From: Novosphingobium sp. SG707
GTDB taxonomy: Bacteria > Pseudomonadota > Alphaproteobacteria > Sphingomonadales > Sphingomonadaceae
DNA: 64,000 bases
NCBI RefSeq assembly: GCF_012275515.1
Contig: NZ_JAAZQL010000001.1
Coordinates: forward strand, 124,001 to 188,000
Direction: 5' to 3'
A model generated the notes under the pieces. That model saw nothing but the letters and a program-made list of their open reading frames with translations. It did no database searches and was not told the DNA's origin. The translations under genes and the position numbers were made by a program. Each line of letters opens with the position of its first letter. The first letter of the stretch is position 1. Below are positions 1 to 7,863 of this stretch, piece after piece.

Positions 1-1021
1 GCAGCTCCATGTCCGACGGTACGCCGGGAACCCAGGCCATACCGGTAATTTCGCTGAATTCGCGCCGCTGTTTTACCCAGTTGCGCCCGCTGTCATCGCT
101 GATGAAAAGATGCCCAAACTTGGTGCCCGCCATCATCAGGTCGGGCAAAGCCGGATTGGCGCCAAAGGCCCACAGACAGGAATTGGGCTGATAGTCCAGC
201 TTGCTCTCGGCCCATGTGGCCCCTGCGTCCGCAGACACCAGCACCGCCGCCGTATTGCCCGGCGTGCCGTCGCCAATGCCGATCGCCAGTTCGCGGTCGC
301 TGCCCGGTTTGCGCAGCAGCACGCGGGCATAGCGCAGGCCCCAGGTTTCGCGGGCATGCATACGGGTCCACGTCTGCCCGCCATCGGTCGAGCGGTAAAG
401 CGCGTTGACCACCAGCACCAGAACCGTGTCTTCCTGACCAGCCTGGGCGGGCAGGATCACGATGTCATGGATGTCGGAATTGCCCGCATGATGGGGCCAT
501 TCCTCATCCAGCCGCGCCCATGTGTTGCCACCATCAAGCGTGCGGAACAGGCCGCCTTCTTCCACGCCCACCCAGACATCGAGCGGATCGCGGGGATTGA
601 CCGCCAGCGCCAGCATACGCGGGCGGCTGACCCCGGCGCAACGCTCGGGCATCAGCAGATCGGTCTGCTCCCACGTCTTGCCGCCGTCTGTGCTGCGGAA
701 AAACGCAGCGCGGGTGGGTGATCCGGTCCCGGCGTACATGTAATCGGGGTTGCTCTCCGAAACGGCCAGTTTCCACACGGCAAAACCGCTGAGCGCGCAA
801 TCGACCTGATGCCAATGCGCCCCGCAATCCTCGCTGCGGAAAAGGCCGCGCTCACTGCCCGCCCAGATCGCGCCGTTCCGGCGCGGGTCCACCAGAAGGC
901 AGCGCACGCAATCGTCATATTCCAGATCCTGGCCCACATTGATGCGATACCAGTTCGTGCCACCATCGTGGCTGCGCATGATCGCCTGTCCGTCGGTCGA
1001 TACCAAAAGCGTCTTCTGCAT
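1..1021 (-). CDS. Asp-box (BNR) beta-propeller protein, 3' end cut by window edge
   Basis: Open minus-strand frame from an ATG at 1021 that runs off the left edge, so at least 340 residues without a stop are visible. It contains about seven Asp-box repeats of the S-x-D-x-G-x-x-W type, for example RSHDGGTNW, RSTDGGKTW, RTLDGGNTW, RSTDGGQTW and ISDDSGRNW. These mark a sialidase/BNR-type beta-propeller. There is no signal peptide at the chosen start (MQKTLLVSTDG), which suggests a cytoplasmic protein. A GTGGAAC stretch lies a few bases upstream. It begins 41 bp after the stop of the aldehyde dehydrogenase on the same strand, so the two probably share a transcript. Asp-box propellers are structural, and no specific enzyme activity can be assigned. 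Confidence 0.8.
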   Translation of the reverse strand, partial: MQKTLLVSTDGQAIMRSHDGGTNWYRINVGQDLEYDDCVRCLLVDPRRNGAIWAGSERGLFRSEDCGAHWHQVDCALSGFAVWKLAVSESNPDYMYAGTGSPTRAAFFRSTDGGKTWEQTDLLMPERCAGVSRPRMLALAVNPRDPLDVWVGVEEGGLFRTLDGGNTWARLDEEWPHHAGNSDIHDIVILPAQAGQEDTVLVLVVNALYRSTDGGQTWTRMHARETWGLRYARVLLRKPGSDRELAIGIGDGTPGNTAAVLVSADAGATWAESKLDYQPNSCLWAFGANPALPDLMMAGTKFGHLFISDDSGRNWVKQRREFSEITGMAWVPGVPSDMEL

Positions 1022-1062
1022 TTTCGCTGTTCCACTATCTGTTTGAGGTCGGCTCAAAAATC

Positions 1063-2571
1063 TCAGCTGAGATTGACCCACACGCTCTTTGTCTCGCTGT
1101 AGAGTTCCATCGCGGCGCGGCCATGCTCGCGGCCCCAGCCCGATTGTTTGAAACCACCAAAGGGGCTGGCCGGATCGACCATGTTGAAACAATTGATCCA
1201 GACCGTGCCTGCCTTGACCGCCTCGGCCATGCGATGCGCGGTCTTGAGGTCGTTGGTCCAGATGCCCGCCGACAGGCCGAATTCGCTGTCATTGGCCTGA
1301 CGCACCAATTCTTCGGGATCGGTCCAGGTCAGGGCGGAAAGCACAGGGCCGAAGATCTCTTCGCGCACCACCCGCATGTCCGGTCCGGCCGAGGCCAGAA
1401 TGGTGGGCTCAAAGAAGAAGCCCCTGGCCTGTTCCGCAGGGCGACGCCCGCCCGCCAGAACCTGCGCGCCTTCCTGCTGGCCGATATTCACATAGCCGTT
1501 CACCACATCCCACTGTTCCTGCGAGATCAGCGGGCCAAAGGTGGTGGCGTCGTCCAGGCCATTGCCGATCTTTTGCGCCGCGGCATGAGCGGCGATGCGC
1601 TCAAGCAGCTCATCGGCCACGCTGGCATGGGCATAAAGGCGCGAACCGGCGGTGCAGGTCTGGCCCTGATTGAAGAAGATGCCCGAAGCGATGCTGGCCG
1701 CCGCCGCGTCCAGATCGGCATCGGCCAGCACGATCTGGGGCGACTTGCCGCCCAGCTCAAGGCTAACCTTCTTGAGATTGCCCGCGCTGCCGCGCACAAT
1801 GGCCTTGCCGACGGCGGTCGATCCGGTGAAGGCCACCTTGTCCACGCCGGGATGTTCGACCAGCGCCGCGCCCGCTTCGCCAAAACCGGGGACGACATTG
1901 ATGACGCCCGCCGGGAAGCCCGCCTCCAGCGCCAATTCGCCAAGACGAAGCGCGGTGAGCGGGGTCTGTTCAGCAGGCTTGAGGATGACGCAGCAGCCCG
2001 CCGCCACGGCCGGTGCGATCTTCCATGCCGCCATCGACATCGGATAGTTCCACGGCACGATCAGCCCGGCCACGCCCACCGGCTCACGGGTGGTGTAATT
2101 GAGGATGCGCGCACCGCTGCGGGGCGAGACAGGCAGCGTTTCGCCGCCAAACTTGGTGGGCCAGCCCGCGAAATAACGGAACGTCTTGATCGAACCCTCG
2201 ATCTCCACGGCCTTGGTGAACAGCCACGGCTTGCCGTTGTCGAGACATTCCAGCACGGCCAGTTCATCAGCGTGCTGCTCGATCAAGTCGGCAAGGCGAT
2301 AGAGCAAGAGCGAGCGGTCATTGGCGTTCATCCTGCGCCATGCCGGATTTTCAAACGCCCGCCGGGCAGCGGCCACCGCGCGGTCGATGTCGGCGGCCCC
2401 GCCACGCGCCACCTGTGCGATTTCCTCGCCGGTGGCCGGGTTGATCGTGGCAAAGCTTTCGCCCGAAAGCGCGGGAACCCGCTGGCCGTCGATCAGCAGG
2501 CCCTGAACCTTGCCCGCCATGTCACGGGTCAGACGTTCCGCCACGTCATAGGCATTTTCCACCAAGGCCAT
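1063..2571 (-). CDS. NAD(P)-dependent aldehyde dehydrogenase
   Basis: A 502-residue protein of the ALDH superfamily, which oxidises aldehydes to carboxylates with NAD(P). Visible motifs in order are the NPATGEEIA start of the fold, PWNYPM in the cofactor region, FTGSTAVGK, the general-base segment LELGGKSPQ, the catalytic loop GQTCTAGSR with the nucleophilic Cys, and EEIFGPV. The frame is open upstream of 2571, but the ATG at 2571 (MALVENAYDV) is preceded by GGGGAG at the right distance, so I place the start there. It is divergent from the hydratase/SDR pair, with 236 bp between them. Substrate is unknown; betaine, phenylacetaldehyde or hydroxymuconic semialdehyde are all possible for the family. 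Confidence 0.93.
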   Translation of the reverse strand: MALVENAYDVAERLTRDMAGKVQGLLIDGQRVPALSGESFATINPATGEEIAQVARGGAADIDRAVAAARRAFENPAWRRMNANDRSLLLYRLADLIEQHADELAVLECLDNGKPWLFTKAVEIEGSIKTFRYFAGWPTKFGGETLPVSPRSGARILNYTTREPVGVAGLIVPWNYPMSMAAWKIAPAVAAGCCVILKPAEQTPLTALRLGELALEAGFPAGVINVVPGFGEAGAALVEHPGVDKVAFTGSTAVGKAIVRGSAGNLKKVSLELGGKSPQIVLADADLDAAAASIASGIFFNQGQTCTAGSRLYAHASVADELLERIAAHAAAQKIGNGLDDATTFGPLISQEQWDVVNGYVNIGQQEGAQVLAGGRRPAEQARGFFFEPTILASAGPDMRVVREEIFGPVLSALTWTDPEELVRQANDSEFGLSAGIWTNDLKTAHRMAEAVKAGTVWINCFNMVDPASPFGGFKQSGWGREHGRAAMELYSETKSVWVNLS

Positions 2572-2807
2572 AGAATTTCTCCCCAATTTCCATCCGCGCA
2601 AAGCTGCTTTGAAGCGCCCGGGCGGCAAAAATTCCTGTGATGCGCCGCAAAGGCATGCGTCGCCAAGGCTCGGCATTCCTGAGTCGAGTTAGGGATAGCG
2701 CGACATCAAAAAGGAAACAATCAAAAAGTTTTTCCATTTTCTGTTGCTATAACGAGACAATCTGGGCATGATTGCCCTCAACAAGAAATCAATGGGGAAG
2801 AATCGTC
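2572..2807. promoter_or_regulatory. divergent promoter region, ALDH / hydratase-SDR
   Basis: A 236-bp gap between divergent operons. It is locally AT-rich around 2700-2760 compared with the coding flanks, as expected for back-to-back promoters. The RBS of the plus-strand operon is GGGGAAG at 2794-2800, and that of the minus-strand gene is GGGGAG just above 2571. I see no convincing operator. Confidence 0.4.
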
Positions 2808-3635
2808 ATGACACAGGCTCCTTGGGCAGGCCCGGAAGCCTTGCTGGCACAATCCCTGGCTCATGCGCATGCCACCGGCCACGCCTTGGGGCATGTCGAG
2901 AGCGAGATTGCCGCCGCACTAACGCTGGGTCAGGCCTATCATGTGCAGCAGGCCGTCTTTGAGCTGCGCGGTCTGCCGCTGGCAGGCTACAAGCTGGCCG
3001 CGACCAGCCTGCGCGCGCAGGAAGCGATGGGGCTGGACGGCCCGCTGGTGGGCCGCATTGCAGCGCCCGAACTTGCGGCGCGCCCCTCGGCTGCGCCGAT
3101 GGATCGCCCCGTTTATGCCGAGGCCGAACTGCTGGTCCGCATCGGCGATGATCTGCCCGTGATGTCCGACGCGCCCTCCCTGGCGAGGATGGCCGAAGCG
3201 GTCGATCGGGTCTGGCTGGGTCTGGAAATCTGTTCGAGCCGGTTTGCCGATGATGATCTTTCCCCCTCGGGCATCGTGGCCGACAATGGATTGCTCAACG
3301 CGATCGTAACGGGCGATTTGCTGGCCAATGGCTGGTCCGAGGAATTGGCAGAAGGCACCGTAGTGCTTCAGCCTGAGGGAGCAGAGCCGGTTTACGGAGT
3401 CGCAAGCGCCGTGATGGGCCACCCCTTGCTGGCGCTGGGCTGGCTGGCTGCATGGCTGGGGCGGCGGGGCGAACACCTGCGACGGCATCAGATCATCGCT
3501 TGCGGCAGCATGACGGGAATTACACAAATCGCATCAGACAAGAGCGTGACCGCACAATTCGGCACACCGGACAAAAAGATAGCAGGCATGGTTATGACCA
3601 CCTTTGCCAAGGATCAGATGAGGAGCAAAGCATGA
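2808..3635 (+). CDS. 2-keto-4-pentenoate hydratase family protein (MhpD/XylJ-like)
   Basis: A 275-residue protein of the fumarylacetoacetate hydrolase/2-keto-4-pentenoate hydratase superfamily, which hydrates 2-oxo-4-enoates or decarboxylates 4-oxalocrotonate in meta-cleavage type pathways. Family landmarks are YKLAATSLRAQE near residue 65, the acidic AEAELLVRIGDD that would carry metal ligands, EICSSRF followed by IVADNG, and a C-terminal ACGSMTGI. An upstream in-frame ATG at 2772 exists, but GGGGAAG sits correctly for the ATG at 2808. It overlaps the next gene by 4 bp (ATGA), so the two are translationally coupled. The substrate cannot be read from sequence. Confidence 0.85.
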   Translation: MTQAPWAGPEALLAQSLAHAHATGHALGHVESEIAAALTLGQAYHVQQAVFELRGLPLAGYKLAATSLRAQEAMGLDGPLVGRIAAPELAARPSAAPMDRPVYAEAELLVRIGDDLPVMSDAPSLARMAEAVDRVWLGLEICSSRFADDDLSPSGIVADNGLLNAIVTGDLLANGWSEELAEGTVVLQPEGAEPVYGVASAVMGHPLLALGWLAAWLGRRGEHLRRHQIIACGSMTGITQIASDKSVTAQFGTPDKKIAGMVMTTFAKDQMRSKA

Positions 3636-4435
3636 CATTCGAATTGGGCGTGGCCGGAAAGGTGGCCATCATCACAGGCGGCGGCGTGGGCATCGGCAAG
3701 GAAACGGCGCGCAAACTGGCCGCTGCGGGCGCAAAGATTGTGATCGCCGCGCGCACCAAGGCAACGCTGGAAGCCGCCGCCGCGCAATTGCGCGAGGAAA
3801 CCGGCGGCGAGGTTCTGGCCATTCCCGCCGACACCACCAGCATGGCGGCAGTGCAGGCTCTGGTCGACGCCACGGTCGCGCATTTCGGCGGGGTCCATAT
3901 TCTGGTCAATTGCGCGGCAGCCCCCGGCGGTCTGGTGCGCAACGCCATCGAAGAGGCCGATGAGGACGCGCTGCTGCTCGATCTCAACACCAAACTGATG
4001 GGCTATTTCCGCACCGCCAAGGCCTGCGCCCCCCATATGCGCAAGGCGGGCTGGGGCCGTATCGTCAATGTCGGCGGCCTGACGGCACGTTGCACCGAGG
4101 CCCTGAGCGGGATGCGCAACGCGGCGCTGGTGCATTTCACCAAAACGCTGTCCGATGAACTGGGCCGTGACGGCATCACCGTCAACATCATCCATCCGGG
4201 CGTGACTCGCACCGAGCATATCGAGCAGTGGTTCAACGAAATGGCCGCCGAAGAAGGCACCACGTTTGAAGCCATTGTCGAGCGCGAGGCCGGTGCCCCT
4301 GCCGCGCTCAAGCGTATGCTCGAAGTGCATGAAGTGGCCGATCCGATCGTGTTTCTGGCCAGCGAACTGGGCAGCGGCATCACCGGGGAATCGATTGCTG
4401 TCGATGGCGGCCTGTCGCGCGCGGTGTTCCTGTAA
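3632..4435 (+). CDS. SDR-family protein with altered catalytic residues
   Basis: A 267-residue Rossmann protein of the short-chain dehydrogenase/reductase family. The nucleotide loop TGGGVGIGK is intact near residue 14, and NCAAAPGG replaces the usual NNAG. The active-site region reads NVGGLTARC and then SGMRNAALVHFTK. Aligned on KAAL of normal SDRs, the Tyr and Lys of YxxxK are replaced by Ser and Asn, and the catalytic Ser is Gly. The start overlaps the hydratase stop (ATGA) and a strong terminator follows, so this is the last gene of a two-gene operon. It may be a non-canonical SDR subgroup that works without the classical triad, or a binding protein. The family call is firm; the activity is not. 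Confidence 0.88.
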   Translation: MTFELGVAGKVAIITGGGVGIGKETARKLAAAGAKIVIAARTKATLEAAAAQLREETGGEVLAIPADTTSMAAVQALVDATVAHFGGVHILVNCAAAPGGLVRNAIEEADEDALLLDLNTKLMGYFRTAKACAPHMRKAGWGRIVNVGGLTARCTEALSGMRNAALVHFTKTLSDELGRDGITVNIIHPGVTRTEHIEQWFNEMAAEEGTTFEAIVEREAGAPAALKRMLEVHEVADPIVFLASELGSGITGESIAVDGGLSRAVFL

Positions 4436-4458
4436 TTCTCCCAAAGTCGGCGAAAGAT

Positions 4459-4498
4459 AAAGCCAGACCTGGATGACCGGGTCTGGCTTTATTATTTT
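4459..4498 (+). terminator. rho-independent terminator after the SDR gene
   Basis: A perfect 11-bp stem, AAAGCCAGACC (4459-4469) paired with GGTCTGGCTTT (4480-4490), a 10-base loop, then ATTATTTTT. It ends the plus-strand hydratase-SDR operon and abuts the 3' end of the opposing gene. Confidence 0.9.
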
Positions 4499-5203
4499 TC
4501 AATCGTCTTTCGTTTGCTCGCAGACATATTCGTCAATGCGGTACTCTCGCGGCTCGCGCTTGTAGAGAAATGTGAAAGTATAGGGCCGGGTAAGATATTG
4601 AGGATCGGTGATGGTCACATCATCGGCCAGAATCCCGTCAGGCCGCACGTGCAATTTCTCATGCACCACCATGTCGGCCGAATGAGGGATGTCGGCATAT
4701 TGCACATCCTCGCGCACACCGGCTGTATCCACCTCCAGCGCCTCGCCCGCCCAATGGCCTGTCGAACGCCCGAAATAGCCCGGATTGATGCTCTTGATCG
4801 GGGGCAACGGTTCATCAAGATAGATGCGCCGGATTTGCGACATGAACTCGCCCAGCACCGTCACCTGCTTGAGCGCGGGATTTTGCAGGATCTGCAAGGC
4901 GTAATGCGCGCCCATCAGGCCAGGGACCCCTTCGGGCAGACACCGTGAACTGGGGGTTGGCAAGGGCGCGCCCGCGGCATCGGCATCGGCGCGGCGCTTC
5001 TGCATGGCGCGCCATTGCGTCAGGTAAGGCTCGCGCAAGGGCGGCTCCACCACCTGCAGCTCGGGCGGGTCGGGCATACCCGAAAATGTGTCGGGATAGG
5101 CCGGATAGCGGTTCCAGACCCCGGAAAAATCGGGTTCGGCCCAAACCGGGGTGCTGGTCAGCGCTGCAAGAGCGCTGACCACGATAAATACCCGACGCCT
5201 CAT
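4499..5203 (-). CDS. secreted GVW-family protein of unknown function (locus 1, copy 1)
   Basis: A 234-residue exported protein. The signal peptide covers about residues 1-22, ending PVWA before EPDFSGVW. The body has the features shared by three other proteins here (12736, 51424, 52682): an N-terminal (D)xSGVW, a central CLPEGVP, an RRIY strand, GHWAGE, a PHSADM segment and a C-terminal VCEQ. Two cysteines occur at matching places in all four proteins, so a disulfide is plausible. The ATG overlaps the stop of the TonB receptor (ATGA), so it is the coupled second gene of that operon. I do not recognise an enzymatic fold. The pairing suggests a periplasmic partner of the receptor. Confidence 0.85.
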   Translation of the reverse strand: MRRRVFIVVSALAALTSTPVWAEPDFSGVWNRYPAYPDTFSGMPDPPELQVVEPPLREPYLTQWRAMQKRRADADAAGAPLPTPSSRCLPEGVPGLMGAHYALQILQNPALKQVTVLGEFMSQIRRIYLDEPLPPIKSINPGYFGRSTGHWAGEALEVDTAGVREDVQYADIPHSADMVVHEKLHVRPDGILADDVTITDPQYLTRPYTFTFLYKREPREYRIDEYVCEQTKDD

Positions 5204-7614
5204 TTGCGCGCCGTCAGGGTGAGACCGATCGTGCGGGGGCGGAAACTGCCCGCACGATACCAGGTCGAAATCGGCGAATCGTGATAAAGCGCCAGCACAG
5301 GCTGGCTGTCGGTCACGTTATTGGCATAGAGGCTGAGATCAAGATCGGCCCAGTTTGCCTTGATCCGGCCACCGATGCGCAGATCGAGTTGCGAGGTTGC
5401 GGGCGGACGCGGCAAGGCCGGATCAACCAGCGGCGAATTGACGTTGACCGGCGTGCTGTTGTGGCTGTTGTAAGAGAAATCGGCGCGGGCATAGCCCTCG
5501 ATGCCGCCAACGGGATGGGTGAATTCCCCATTCAACTGGAATGACCAGGGAGCCACAGCGAAAGGCTCTCCAGCCTTGCGGATGGTGCTGCCGTTGGGTC
5601 CCGGAATAGAGGTGGTATAACGCGCATTGGTATAGGCCACCGAAGCGCCAAGCGTCAGCGAGGGCACGGGGCGCACAGTGACCGCAAGATCGAACCCGTC
5701 AACCTTGGCCGAGCCAAGATTGAGCGCGGCATAGATGGAACAGGTAGGCAGCGCAAAGAGCGTCTGCACATTGTTCCAGTCGATGTGATAGACCGAGGCA
5801 TCCATCGCCAGCTTGCCGCCAAACAGACGGTTTTTGCTGCCCGCTTCATAACTCCAGATCGAGTCCGGCTTGACGTTGAGCGAGGCGAGCGGATCAAATC
5901 CGATGGCCGCCGCATCGCTGCTGCATGTCAGGCCCACCGGCGGCGATACGCCGGGGCCGCGCACCCCCTTGGCCGCGCTGACATAGAACATGTTGCGCGG
6001 GTCGGCCTGAAACGTCACCCCAAGGCGCGGGGTGAAAGTGCGGCTGGTGATGCCCAGACTGTCGGTACGGCCGGGGGTGGTGTAGAGCGGCCCGGCGGTG
6101 AAGCCTTCAAACTGATATTTGGCAATCGTGTAGCGCCCGCCAAGGGTCAGCTTCAGCCGGGGCACCACTTCATAGTCAGCCTGCGCATAGGCGGCGATTT
6201 GCTGATCGCGGTGGGTGTTGCGCTGAAACACGCTGAACTGGCCCTGATAGAGATCGACCCCATAGGCATCCATCAGCGAGGAGTAGGGCGGATTGCCGTT
6301 CTGGGCCTGGCCATAGTTGACGACATCAAGCAACTGCGGATCGCTGCCGGCATATTGGTCCTGCACAAAGGAGCGCTGATAGAACAGGCCGACGATCCAG
6401 TTGAAGCGGTCATTGGCATTGTTGTTCTGCAGGCGCAGTTCCTGCGTGAAGGATTTCTGGATCGTGTGGCTTTGCGTGCCCGGCGCATAGTTCTGGAACT
6501 GGCTGGGGATGGAGCCGACCACGCCGCCGAACAGCGTCAGGCTAAGCGTGGCGTCATCGCTCTGCGTCCGCGTGGTGCGGTGGAAATAGGACGTATCGGA
6601 AACCAGCGTGGCGCGGCCCAGATCAAGCTCGACCTTGAGTGCGGGCAGATAGAAATCGTCGCGGTGCCGCTCCGGCTTCGTGTTCAGGCTCAGCCGTTGG
6701 TCGGCATGGGCCAGATCGGAGGTCGCCAGTTCAAAACGCGAACCATCGGCAATGTTCTGATACTGATAGAAGATCGACGGGGTGATCGTCAGCCGATCCG
6801 TGGCCCGTGCGCCCAGCGCAAGACGCAGCGATACTGTATCGGAACTGTTGATGTCCTTTTGCGTAACCTGTTTGGTGGTCCGATCCAGACGGTCGATATA
6901 GCCGCCGTCATGGCGGGTCCATGCGCTGACGCGAAAGCCGATCTTGTCGGTAACGATCGGCGCGCCAAGCGCCACCCCGGCCTCATAGCTGGCCGCGCCA
7001 TTATGCGTGCTGCCCACTTCGGCGCGGTCATACATGGAAATCTTGTCATAGCTGGGCTTGGGCATGATGAAGCGCACCGCGCCGCCCACCGAGCCGCTGC
7101 CGAACAGCGTGCCCTGCGGCCCGCGCAACACTTCGACGCGATCAAGATCGAACACCTGCGGATAGGGATTGCTCAGCGACGGACTGACCCCGACGCGGGT
7201 CTGTACGGGCGTATCGTCGATATAGACGCCGGTGGTGGGAATCCCCGAAGCGGAATCGATGCCGCGGATCGCAATCGAGGTCTGGCCTGTGCCGTAAAGG
7301 ACGGCGGACTGACCAAAGGTGATGCCCGGCGTGACCTGCGCGATATCGGCGATCGAGCGCACGCCCTGCGTATCAAGTTCCACGCTGCTTTTGGCCACCA
7401 CGCTGGCCGGAACGCGGCTGAGCGATTGCGCCTTGCGCGTGGCGGTGACGACAATCTCCCCCGGAGCCGGCATATCGGCATTGCGCGCGGCGGCGGCGCT
7501 TCCCCCATCCTGCGCCAGCGCAGGTGATGCCACCAGCAAGGCAGGCAAGACGAGCCCCGCCAGCAGATCGTTGCGCAAGTGTGTGACACGTTGCGCGCGC
7601 TGCGTCGAAGTCAT
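5200..7614 (-). CDS. TonB-dependent outer-membrane receptor (locus 1)
   Basis: An 804-residue TonB-dependent receptor. Order: signal peptide with a hydrophobic core up to ASPALAQ, TonB-box-like EIVVTATRKAQS, plug domain with IDDTPVQTR and the conserved LRGPQGTLFGSGS, then a long barrel ending TIGLTLTARK. Such proteins import large or scarce ligands across the outer membrane using TonB/ExbBD energy. The terminal residue is Lys, not the usual aromatic. I chose the ATG at 7614 because AGGGAGAA lies upstream; the longer frame to 7686 lacks support. The 11-bp spaced repeat element lies about 105 bp upstream, pointing at this gene. It is followed by a coupled secreted protein. The ligand is unknown. 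Confidence 0.95.
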   Translation of the reverse strand: MTSTQRAQRVTHLRNDLLAGLVLPALLVASPALAQDGGSAAAARNADMPAPGEIVVTATRKAQSLSRVPASVVAKSSVELDTQGVRSIADIAQVTPGITFGQSAVLYGTGQTSIAIRGIDSASGIPTTGVYIDDTPVQTRVGVSPSLSNPYPQVFDLDRVEVLRGPQGTLFGSGSVGGAVRFIMPKPSYDKISMYDRAEVGSTHNGAASYEAGVALGAPIVTDKIGFRVSAWTRHDGGYIDRLDRTTKQVTQKDINSSDTVSLRLALGARATDRLTITPSIFYQYQNIADGSRFELATSDLAHADQRLSLNTKPERHRDDFYLPALKVELDLGRATLVSDTSYFHRTTRTQSDDATLSLTLFGGVVGSIPSQFQNYAPGTQSHTIQKSFTQELRLQNNNANDRFNWIVGLFYQRSFVQDQYAGSDPQLLDVVNYGQAQNGNPPYSSLMDAYGVDLYQGQFSVFQRNTHRDQQIAAYAQADYEVVPRLKLTLGGRYTIAKYQFEGFTAGPLYTTPGRTDSLGITSRTFTPRLGVTFQADPRNMFYVSAAKGVRGPGVSPPVGLTCSSDAAAIGFDPLASLNVKPDSIWSYEAGSKNRLFGGKLAMDASVYHIDWNNVQTLFALPTCSIYAALNLGSAKVDGFDLAVTVRPVPSLTLGASVAYTNARYTTSIPGPNGSTIRKAGEPFAVAPWSFQLNGEFTHPVGGIEGYARADFSYNSHNSTPVNVNSPLVDPALPRPPATSQLDLRIGGRIKANWADLDLSLYANNVTDSQPVLALYHDSPISTWYRAGSFRPRTIGLTLTARK

Positions 7615-7719
7615 TGTTATTTCTCCCTGTAACATGTGTCCCGCCGCCATTTTCCGCGCTGTTCGCGCACGGCTGAGCAACCGCACGTTGCTGTGAAGAC
7701 TCCTGTCAAGACGAAGGTT

Positions 7720-7741
7720 TTACTGTTGCGAAACCGTTACA
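7720..7741 (-). promoter_or_regulatory. candidate operator, GTAACGGT-N3-GCAACAGT, upstream of the TonB receptor
   Basis: Read on the minus strand, this is GTAACGGT, TTC, GCAACAGT: two related 8-bp half-sites repeated with an 11-bp period. The surrounding 22 bp are identical to 12092-12113 in inverted orientation. It points towards the receptor start at 7614 and away from the regulator gene at 7864. Tandem half-sites about one helical turn apart are typical of OmpR-type winged-helix regulators, and one is encoded next door. Confidence 0.65.
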
Positions 7742-7863
7742 TTAACCGCATTCCGGGCCAAAGACGGCGCCCCATCCCAACCCCCGACGGAAATCGCGAT
7801 TATATTTCCTTATTGCAACAGATTTTGTATATTACCTGATATTGTTTACTTTATGAGGTTTCA

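Noticed and set aside
1123..2640. 505-residue plus-strand open frame opposite the first aldehyde dehydrogenase
   Set aside because: Antisense shadow; the minus-strand frame carries all ALDH motifs and a good RBS.
5785..7527. 580-residue plus-strand open frame opposite the locus 1 TonB receptor
   Set aside because: Lies exactly antisense to a well-supported receptor; low-complexity H/Q/R/A-rich translation with no domain, a typical shadow of GC-rich coding DNA.
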